Assembly (NCBI GenBank): GCA_036250225.1
Contig: JAPZLL010000046.1
Span: 62,001 to 126,000, forward strand
Origin: Cercophora sp. LCS_1
Taxonomy: Eukaryota; Ascomycota; Sordariomycetes; Sordariales; Lasiosphaeriaceae
Reading direction: 5' to 3'
DNA length: 64,000 bases
Shown: one piece after another, positions 46,147 through 55,739 of the stretch
Numbering within the stretch: position 1 is the stretch's first letter
Layout: every line of letters starts with the position of its first letter
Program-made: the position numbers and the translations under genes
The notes under the pieces: generated by a model
The model's database searches: none
Told to the model about the DNA's origin: nothing
What the model saw: only the letters and a program-made list of their open reading frames with translations

Positions 46147-48418
46147 ATGTTGGACTTTCTCTACGTCCGCGATGCGATTATACGAAACGACGGGGCAATC
46201 AAGTTACCACCTGAGGCGCCAACTGAAGTACCTCCCTGGGAAGCTCCACCAGACCCCGACGACAAAGAACCGCCATGGCAATTGAACCGGTTGACGCTGA
46301 ACCCCCGAGACCCCCGAAAGCGCAGACCAAAGCAAGCAAATGCAACATCCCCAGCGCCGGGCCCCGTCAACACGGGTACGGTGACATACGAGCGTCTTCG
46401 ATCTGATCCCAATGATGCCGAAATCCGCTTGCTTCGACTTTTACCAGGGAAAGGCGCGGAGCCGTTACGATGTGAGCTGGCACACGTCCCGCTTGCTAGC
46501 GCTGGCGGATACGACGCACTGTCGTACTGCTGGGGTCCATCCTTCCCAAGAGCGGAGGTGACCTGTGACGGTGTCTCTGTATCAGTTACCGTGAACCTTG
46601 CCAAGGCGCTCCGGGCATTCCGTCTGCCCACTTCGCCTCGAAATCTCTGGGTCGATGCGTTATGTATTGACCAGGAGAGCGCGGACGAAAAGCAGCATCA
46701 GGTACTGCTCCCTACGTTTGATCCGTGGCACTGCGAAGCCAAAGCGTTTGACTGATCGTGTATGCGTCTAGGTGCCTCTTATGGGGAGGATCTACCACGG
46801 CGCTTCGGCAGTCAGAATATGGTTGGGAAACGATACACCTATCCAGCCGTTGACAGACGCCCTAGACATTCTCAGGCACGTTTACCGTCTTTGTGTCAAG
46901 TTTGGATGGCACTTGGAGTTCGGACACATCCTGTCCGCCGACCCCAAGCTTCCTAAGGAGTACGGACTCCCCGCATACGCGGACGACAGTTGGCGATCCA
47001 TCAAATATCTCCTCGAAATGCCTTGGTTCAGCAGGACATGGGTCATACAGGAAGTCGTCCTCTCCCGCGAAGCATACCTCCACTCCAACAACACCTCGCT
47101 CCCGTGGATCGAGTTCTGCGTCGGCTTGATCTCACTCAATCGTCAGTTTTTTATCATGCGGCCCGATATCATACCATCCCTGGCGGCCTGCTCTCACGTC
47201 ATGGAGCTCATCCTCACCTATCACAAAGCGAAGAGTGCGACAACCAGGAGCGGTCTACATCTTCTTGCGCTCCTTGAGAACCACCACCTTGCACAAGCTT
47301 CGGATGCAAGAGACAAGATCTATGCATTCTTGGGAATACACGACGAGCTGGCTGGGAAGACGGCCCATGGTATTGTTGCAGACTATCACTCCTCCGCCAG
47401 GGACGTGTACCTCGATACAGCGGTCCGACTGATCCAGTATACCAACAATCTTGACGTCCTCAACGTTGCGGGGCGGAAAGATGACGGCGTGCCCAACCTG
47501 CCGTCATGGGTTCCAGACTGGTCAACGAGCGATCTGGTTAGCCCTTTGACTTACAAAACCCTGGACGGCACTTACCTTTACAACTTTCATGCTGCGGGCA
47601 CAATATGTGACGGGACCTGTCCAGCCACTTTCAACGGCAATCAACTGCGGCTCAGTGGATTTTGCTTCGACAAAGTCATCAAAGTAGGAGATGTGGCAGA
47701 CCTTCTTCTCAGAAACGAGGGCAGTGAACTCTCAATCATGGCCATCGCGCCTCAAACGGTGGCCCTACTGCTTAGCTGGTTCCGGACATCAGGGGCCCTT
47801 GAACATGGCGAGGAAAAGTATCCGGATGGCCAATCCAATGTGGAAGCGTTCATCCGAACCATCTTCCTCAACGACGTCCCCGACGATATCATTTTTGCAG
47901 AATTTCCCGGCTTCCGCCGAGTCTTTCGCGCCCCTTTCCAAGCGCTGAAACAACGTTGGTCCGGGGAGAACGATATGCCTTCTTTCTACGGGATCCTAGC
48001 CAGTTGCATATTGCTGCGGCTCCTCGGCTGTGGCGGGTTGCAGAGGTTCGCTAGGGCTTTAAGAAAGGTTGACGATGGATTCCCACTGACGTTCACTGCG
48101 TATATGCAATATCAACCCATCGACGCGCAGAAGGAACGACAAGACATCGACCCGGACGCGGGTTATCGAACTTTCTTCGTGCGTCTGAGGTCGTTGTACA
48201 GGCGGTTGTTCGTGACAGAAAGGGGCTACATGGGACTAGGCCCACGGGAAATGCAGGTTGGGGACAGCGCGTTTTTGGTTCATGGCTCACGAACGCCCTT
48301 GGTGTTCAGGCCTCGGGACTTTGGGCATTGGGAACTCGTTGGAGATTGCTATGTACACGGGATTATGCAAGGGGAGGCATTTGTCGAGAGCAAGTGTGAG
48401 CAGTTTGTGGTGGTTTAG
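46147..48418 (+). CDS. HET-domain protein (heterokaryon incompatibility family)
   Basis: Exons 46147-46701 and 46772-48418 with a 70-nt GT-AG intron in phase 0 give 733 residues. An upstream in-frame ATG (45961) would add 62 residues of low-complexity sequence. HET domains trigger cell death in fungal incompatibility and have a TIR-like fold. The HET signatures are complete: GGYDALSYCWG, NLWVDALCIDQ, and after the splice MGRIYHGASAVRIWLG and MPWFSRTWVIQEVVLSREAY. The SDARDKIYAFLGI and LPSWVPDWS motifs of long HET proteins follow. The C-terminal region ends in the common tail module (GYMGLGPREMQVGDSAFLVH, ELVGDCYVHGIMQGEA). An acidic and Pro-rich N-terminal 90 residues precede the domain. No defect is visible. 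It lies 180 bases upstream of a headless NLR relic on the same strand. Confidence 0.9.
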
Positions 48419-48600
48419 GGGCTGTGTTGAAGTTACAAACACAATGGATTCAGTCATTGCGAAGTATCCAACCAAATGTCGGGGTTTCTTTGTGGGAAGC
48501 CCCATGTGAACTTGGATGCAACCAGGGGAAGCTTCGAACCAAACGTCCCCACTGACCACCCAATGGGTACGCTAGGCACTCATCAATTCCTCTGCTAGAC
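48419..48600. other. Spacer between HET gene and NLR relic
   Basis: Only 180 bases. No recognisable NACHT core is present here, so the downstream relic lacks its N-terminal half. Confidence 0.5.
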
Positions 48601-51600
48601 ATGGCTTCAATCGACGATGACGAAAGAATCGAGCCAAGCCACATCAACGAGCTCTGCGAGAACAGCTTTGGCTTTTTGGAGCTGAGCGATGGCTTATACC
48701 GACTTTCGCATGATTCTATAAGGGACTTCCTAGTTGGGAAGCCCGAGGGGAACCACCCCAGCCTCACAGTTCTGGGAGCTGCGGGACCGCGCACATGAAT
48801 GGATAGCCGAAACCTGCCTCACATATCTCAACTTCGACGCCTTCGAGTCACGTATGCTTCAAACACCGAAGGAAATGACAGCACACCACTGTGCTTACCC
48901 TCTCTCCAGGTACGCTTCGCATTGCTGGGGCGTTCATGCTGCCAAAGCTGCGGACGGGTCACATTTGTTAGACCAGTTGATGCACCGATTTCTCAACTCT
49001 GCGGGTCGACGGGAGCTGGCAAACCGTGTAATCCGGGCGGACGCCTTGCTTGACCCCTTCTCATCAGCCTCGCCACCCGGGTCCAAGCTTTTTCCCTACC
49101 CAGGGTCAACAGTCCCATTGCACGTTGTTGCGTGGTTCGGTCTTCACCAGCTTTTGCCTCAATTTACCGATGACGGGGCTCTTTACCATCAGGATGGCTT
49201 CGGATACCACGCCGTGGACTACGCCATCCTCCAAGGGCACAAAAAGACGTTCGATCTGATGCTGGAATTGTACCAAAAAGACATCCAGACACGCGGCCCG
49301 ACCACATCGTCCTCGAACGGCAAGCCCTTTCCCTGTGCGACCGGCTTACCGTACGGTGTCGCGAGATTGCGCTGGGCCGACAGCCTTCGAACCGTCCTGG
49401 ACCTTGGCTTCGACATCAATTCCACTCATGACGGCGCGGAACGGCCATACCGGATTCATCAGACAACTTCTGAAACATTACCCCAATATTGATCAGCATC
49501 TTGCAACCTCGCTAAAGCTGGACGACCTTGCTGGACATGTTGGGGAGTCAGTAATGGCGGACATCACCACCAGCCCTAGGCCTCAGGGAGACCTGGAACT
49601 ATCCCACTTGATTCCACTCCATGCAGCAATATTCTCTGGCAACCTTGATTTCATGCGCCTGCTATATTCCACGGAGGCGGTGGAGTGGACGGCAAGATCC
49701 CCAACTCGTTTCACTGCTCTTCACAACGCAGTCACGCAAGGTCGACCTGATGTTGTCCAATTTTTGCTCCGGATGGGCCACCCAGTTGACATCAGAGACA
49801 TCTGGGGCAAAGCCCCTCTGGACATTGCCGTTATATACGGCGTGGAGAGTATCGTGTCAGACCTCATCGCAGCGGGAGCGGATACTGCTGCTCCAGGAGG
49901 CCCTTTTGGATGCACGCCGTTAATGTCTGCTGTGTCATTAGCGCCGCAGCGGCCCAACGCCGTCCGTTTGCTGCTCGGCGAGGGTGGATCGGCCCTCAAC
50001 ATCAGTGACAACCTGGGTAGCGCTTTGGCACATTGCGTCGCGGCGGCTGGAACGGTGGAGCTGTGGAAAATGCTGTTGCCTCCGGAAGCCGGTACATCGC
50101 ACTTGACTGTCAATCATCTTGCAGAAAACCCTCCCTACTGCGCAGCCACCACTGGCAACCACATCATCGACTATCTCCTGGAGATCGGACTTCCCCTCGA
50201 CGAGCCCAACAAGCTAAGGGAGTACGCCACTAATGGCCTCAACGATGAATGGGCATTGCCCCGTTGTGTGGAAGCTGGTTAAACTTGGAGCAAACATCCG
50301 GCAGACCGATCATCTTGGCAGAACCGCCTTGCACATTGCCGGGTGGCGGCGTTACTCGATCATCTTTCGTTTGCTTGTTGAGGCTGGTGCGGACCTTCTG
50401 GCGGGGGATTGCCTTGGAAGACGCCCTATTGACTACGTTGGGTGCTTTTATGAGCCGGAAATGCGTCGAATTGTCCCTGAAAACCTGCGCTCGCGCTCAT
50501 GGGGAGGGACCCAAATCAACGTTCTAAAACATGTTGCTTTTGCTTAGCGAGCTGCTCAGCACATGTTTCTGTCAAACGCATCATACGAGCCGATCAGCCC
50601 GGCAAGCTTTCAGAACAGGGAAACCCCTACAGAGCTGAGGACTGCGTTGCTGGATCTAGGCATGGAAGAGGACGTGAGAATGATCGCCCTTGAGTGTTCG
50701 GATGGATTGCGCAAACCGCACCTCTGTGGGCTGTGCAGCAATCACATTCGAAGGACCTGGATGGCATGCCTCGATTGTTCCGAAACCGACATTTGCCTCG
50801 AGTGCTACGAGGAGTTTCGCGACGACAGCGGTCGAGTCCGCAAGCCGAGAGAACTCGAGCAGCTCGAGAGGCTTAATGGCAGGGTCATGCTGATGGCCAA
50901 GGCGCTGTGGCCGCTGACGCAGCACGCCGCCGAGACCATCGGGAAGCGGGTACGACTGGACGGATACTTTGGACAATGGGTCGTGGACACAGTCCTGGAG
51001 TACGGGCTTCTCGCGGGCGATGATGTGGTGGCCAGAGTTCTGAAAGAAGAGAGCGTCTGGGTCGCCTTTGTCCACATTCTGTCGCTGATTTCTTTGGAGG
51101 CGTTATGCGGAAGAGAAATTATCAGTGCGCATCCAGACCAGGAACTTGATGATCTCAATGGGCTCCGATGGGATGGGGCAACCTTACCACGAAGTTGCAC
51201 CAAACAATCGATCCGAACGCCGCGCTTTTTTCTGAACACACCCGATTTCCCTGCCATGGACACGGATACACCAGGATTGCTCTCACCGAGGAGCTTTCAG
51301 AGTCTCGGAGAGCCTTTTTTTCAACAGCAACGCCTCGCAGGCTCGATCCGAGCTACTATTCTGATCTTGCGGCAAGGCTCAGCCCCGGTGGTGCAGACTT
51401 CGACAGGCTGTCTGGCGTCGAGTGGATGGAGAAGGGCAATTATGCTAGGATGCACGACAATCCCGTGCCAACCTTGAAGGCAGAGGTTTCGGGGCGGGCT
51501 GACGCCCGTCCAGCCTTCACAGAGGACAACCCGGATCACGACTCTGACGACAAGGATTCCGAAAGCGACACTTACTCCTTCTGGGACGACATCATAGGCC

Positions 51601-52001
51601 AGCGCTCGGGACATTCTGCGTCGAGCACCGTCGACTGCTTTGAGGACGCCGAGCAGGAAGAAAGCCCTTTTACACCGCCGCCCGGACCTGCTTACAATAG
51701 ACACGGCGAATTCGACGGGCCGGGTCTATTACAAGCGTTGGATGCATGGGAGAACCCGTTCCCAGCCATCCTGCCGCGCCGGACTGGTATTTTGGGGGCT
51801 GATCCGGACGAAAGTGATGTGGAGTTGACATGGAAGCTGGCCAAGGCCAACATGGCTGGCCGCGGCTCCGTGGAGCGCATCGTTGGCTGGTTCAAACATA
51901 CTGGGGCCGAGATTGTTCAGAGGGAGGGTGAACAGGACCATTTGAGTTTATGGTTGGCGTATTGGGCGAGGACGTCACTGCATTCTTCGGCCGGCAAATA
52001 G
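48601..52001 (+). pseudogene. Headless NACHT-ankyrin-ZZ protein, frame-shifted relic
   Basis: Starts with the C-terminal part of a NACHT module (FLELSDGLYRLSHDSIRDFL, then in the next frame LRDRAHEWIAETCLTYLNFD). Ankyrin repeats follow (IPLHAAIFSGNLDFMRLLYS, TALHNAVTQGRPDVVQFLLR, TALHIAGWRRYSIIFRLLVE), and then a ZZ-type zinc finger at about 50719-50822 (CGLCSNHIRRTWMACLDCSE, ICLECYEEF). The acidic C-terminal part ends at 51999-52001. Frames change near 48765, 49425, 50235 and about 51170-51230. A TAG at 50545-50547 lies between the last ankyrin and the ZZ segment in one frame. The TTTTGCTTAG there could be a splice acceptor, but no donor is evident. No P-loop or N-terminal effector domain exists upstream, since the intact HET gene ends at 48418. 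ZZ fingers bind peptides or ubiquitin-like partners in other proteins. Confidence 0.7.
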
Positions 52002-52257
52002 CCATGTCGGTGTCAAAGAGTTGACGGCATTACCAGGGCACATGTGCACGAACTAATGCGGCCGCACATCACCCAGTCTAGATGCTTGTTTTCATTTCAT
52101 AGCATCCAAGAAAATTTCATATTCAGACCGTATTCAAGAAAATCCTATCCCAACGCCAGTAGATGCAAGTAGATGCAGAAGCAAAAGTGACAGTCTCCGC
52201 TTCAAATGCTCAATATGCCCCCTATCCTTCCCACGTCTGCTCTCATCACGTTTACAA

Positions 52258-52801
52258 TTATCTCCGTATTTTCCTTTCGGCGTGGTTGCGATAGCCCACA
52301 AGCCCCTTCAGCATGGACCACGTATCGCCGGCGACCCTGGTGACGGTCTGCATCGTTGTCGCTTTTCTCAATGGCCTGTGAGCCGGGGGGTTGTTGTCAG
52401 GTGGAGGGGCGGACTTTGCTCTCGTGTGATCTGGTCTCGTCGGTACGCTCGGATCGATCGTGATTCCGGGGCTGGTTGGCCTCGTTCCGGGTCTGGAGTT
52501 CTCGGCGGAGTCGGATATCGCATCTAATTTGTTCCCCTTTGTGGCCGCTCTTCGAATCTTGTCCTGCATTCTCTCGTCAGCCAGTGCCTCTTGATGGGGG
52601 ACCCGCGATAGTCATAATTACATGATCGATGGCTTCCCGCGAGATGAGGAACCACCTGTCCTGTCCCCTCCGTTGTATCTCAAAGTTCTCCTCATCTTGC
52701 CGTCCGGACTCGTCGTACCATGTCCCCAAGAATGCTCGTAGTTTCTTGACGTCGGGATTCGGCGGTAGTTTTGTTTCTTGCCAGCCGGGAGGAACATCCA
52801 T
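52258..52801 (-). pseudogene. Small hypothetical protein, broken in a C/G homopolymer
   Basis: ATG 52801 starts MDVPPGWQETKLPPNPDVKK. A compact domain follows (LRAFLGTWYDESGRQDEENF, RGQDRWFLISREAIDHVIMT). At the G5 run 52596-52600 (CCCCC on the coding strand) the frame is lost and stops within seven codons. With one C fewer it would read IAGPHQEALADERMQDKIRR and continue without a break through a Pro/Ser-rich tail to TAA at 52258, roughly 180 residues. No intron can explain the shift. The family is not recognised. The tidy restoration by one homopolymer base means this may be an assembly error in a living gene rather than a dead one. Confidence 0.5.
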
Positions 52802-53772
52802 TGACCACGCGCGCAAAAGTGTCGGGCAGGTTAACCTTGCTGGATCTTAGCATCTGTCCCTGAAAGCCTTTCGTGGGTCGCGAGGTCAGGAATGTGGATT
52901 CGGGGATCGTACATTGTCGAGAATGCGGAGGGACGGGAAGTCCAGACCAAATTGCAGGGGTGGGGGTTCTTGAAGAAAAACGTTGCAGGGGTTCAGTGAT
53001 TGGCTGAATGTGCTGCAGAAGGTGGACGTGGGTCGTTGCCTGCCGTGCCTGCCTGTGTGGACGCACTCGTATCCCCCAAAATGACCTCACTGCCCCCCCG
53101 GCCACGCTGCGCTGACCTCCTTTTATGGTAAAAAAGAAAACGTGGAACTTTGCCTCCGGACTCGGCCGCACAACTGCGCACCTTTCTCTCGTCAGCAGTC
53201 TCCCTCAAAATCGCCCCAGACGGGTTTTGATGCACTGGCTCCAGTCTGCCCAACACACGTTTTTGGCTTGGAGCCTGACGCGACCAAAGTGTTGAGAGAA
53301 AAGCACATGGCCGCTCGGCGAGGTCGGGCAATGCGCTGGACAGACATGCGCCGCTTGCCAGGGTCCCGGGGACAAAACTGCACGTTCGAGCAGTCTCCCG
53401 ACCCGCAGTCCTCGGTTGGGGTCTGTCGCCGCAGGAGGCGCCCGAATGCGCCTGCAATTGGGCTCTGCGCTGCGGTGCGACCAATACCTTCTGCATGGGT
53501 GATGCAACCCCCGCTCTCTGCCCGATGATTGTCCTATGGGGTCGAGAACACGGCAGCAAGACGGGGCGAGTCATTGGATCGAGACACACGCCGCCCGCAT
53601 TGAACGACCGCTTTCAGCTTGGTCGCACACCCGCACCTCTCGTTTCTCATGATCTTATCGGCGAGCCTTGCGGCCTTTCGGTGTTGAAGATGCCGGTTAT
53701 AAGATGCGGAGAAGGATTGAGTCTACTGGACTCGGTAGCTATTCCCATATTTTCTGCCATTAAAGCGCTAAG
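52802..53772. other. Intergenic region, divergent promoters
   Basis: About 970 bases between the minus-strand small gene and the plus-strand CorA-like gene. ORFs up to 198 residues are Arg/Pro-rich and overlap on both strands. No feature supported. Confidence 0.35.
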
Positions 53773-55640
53773 ATGGACTGGCCAGACGCAGAAGAACCCA
53801 GGCTTCGCATCGAGGGCGACCATTTCTTCGAGTTTGAGGAGGAGAGTGAGTACACGTCTCGTGTGCTCCGGAACTGCGTATGGAGACCCCGCTTTTGAGA
53901 CCGTGGGCTGAACCTGACATCGGACTGCAGGAACTTGCTCCGGATGAGAAAGGCCTTGACTTGAGGTCCGATGACCAGTGGGATGAATGGCTTCGCTCTC
54001 CAGTGTTTCCAGCACCGTCGGACGGCAGAGACCGGTCTGGCTACCACATCCTGTGAGAGAAACCATACTGGGGCTTAGTCGGATGCTAACGAAGCCCCAG
54101 ACTCTCGGCACGCGTCAAGCCGGCACAAGAAAAGCCCACCGAGATTGCCGCCGGCCTCGAATATCTCCCATTCAACGATACGCATTGGGGCAATCTTCTT
54201 GCCGTAGCACCCTTTCATAATGTCATCCGCAAGGCGATCACCAAGGGGAAGAACTATTCAACGTGTCTCGTGACCGACGTCAACGGAGAAACAGTTGAGC
54301 TCTACACCGCTGTGATGACCTCCGAGTGGCCGAATAATCTGGCTATCTCATCGGCTCACTTCCGGAGGTCCAACTTCACCGTTGCAGTCATTTACGGGTG
54401 TCGAGGGAAACGCAATGACGGCCAGGATGACGACGAGAACCCGAACCAAATGGCCAGGGTCGAACAGATGTTGAGACGCTCACCGGAGGTGAAAGGTCAC
54501 CCGTTACTCATGCCTGGAATTTTCGAGGAACTTCAGCGAGACAGGGTCGAAAGCCTGGTCAGGATGGTCGAGGACGAGCTGGACATGATCATGAGCGAGC
54601 TCAAAATCAACCAGAGTTCTGAGTCGCCCGAGCTGAAACAGCTAAACTGGACGTGGAGTCGAAAGCTAGGCAGGTTTCGCTTGCGAGCCAAGAAAGTCGA
54701 GGAGGAAGCCAGGACGTCAAAGGAGAACTTGGTCAAGATGATCAACCACATCGAGGTCTCAACCCAAGGCGGGTACTGGCCCGAGAGTACGTCCTAACCT
54801 GCGTGTGACCGAACAAGCGCTGACCTAACAGACGCCGGAAACCTCGATGGCAAAGAGCACGACGCCTTCAAGAAAACCACCAAGCGCTTCAAAGATCGAT
54901 TCAGTGAGATTTGCAACGAGCTTGACTCCATGATCGTTCGATGTCACATCGCCTTCAAGGAAGTCACCTACGCCCGGGAGCTGTTCATGGCTGAACTAGC
55001 CCGACAAGAGGCAGAGCAGTCGAAACAACAGACGCAAATCGCAGAGCGAACCAGACAGGAGGAAAACGCGCGCGCCGTCAAGGAAGCCGAAAAGACGCGG
55101 CAGCAGGCCCGTACCAGCACCGTCATTGCTTTTGTTGCCATGTTGTACCTGCCAGCAACCAGCATGGCAACTATCTTTGCGATGCCGGTCTTCAAGTTTG
55201 ACAACGGATGGTGGGATGCACGATTTCGTGACGCTCCTTCGGGTGAAAACCCCGACGGTGGGGGCGATTCGGCGCGGCCATCACCAGTGTTTTCGGCATA
55301 TTTCTGGATCTATCTTATTTTTTCAGTATTCTTCACTCTGGTGACACTATGGGCTTGGAAGGTCTATACCAAGGATCCCAAAGAGAATGGCGGTAATGGA
55401 GGAGTGGCGAAGAAGGCGGCGTCGGCGGGGAGTATGGTTGTGAGCGTAGCGGAGTCACCCACGAGTTTGGGTGCAAGTGGATCTGTTGCCAGCTCTCCGG
55501 TTCTTGCTGACCATGAGAATTGGATGACGCAGGCGCCGTGGACGAGGCTTCGGGCTTGGCTTAGCGGGCAGGGGAAGGTGATGGATCCAGACCTTGAGGC
55601 GGGTGTGCACAATACAAGTTTAAAGGGCTCTGATAGATGA
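53773..55640 (+). CDS. CorA-like two-helix membrane protein
   Basis: Exons 53773-53877, 53931-54052, 54101-54786 and 54832-55640, with introns of 45-53 nt and all phases closed, give 573 residues. The last two junctions are very clean (HIL|LSARVKP, WPE|NAGNLDG). The first donor (GTATGG) is the one that keeps phase. The N-terminus is acidic. The middle is a long charged helix region (RVESLVRMVEDELDMIMSEL, AELARQEAEQSKQQTQIAER), as in the CorA stalk. Two membrane helices follow: FVAMLYLPATSMATIFAM and YFWIYLIFSVFFTLVTLWAW. The GMN signature of true CorA magnesium channels is absent, the first helix running into AMPVFKFDNGWW. Transport is therefore not assured. This fungal CorA-like group is often seen next to NACHT/HET genes. 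It has an NLR on each side here. Confidence 0.85.
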
Positions 55641-55739
55641 AACAGATACGAAACGAACCTGCATCAACCCTCCTATAACCGGTTCGATACTATCGGGACT
55701 GGGCTGGAACATACAAGCCCCCCGCAAAACTCCCTCCAG

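Noticed and set aside
55680..55695. B-box-like GGTTCGATACT after the CorA-like gene
   Set aside because: Two mismatches to the consensus and no A-box or cloverleaf arms around it.
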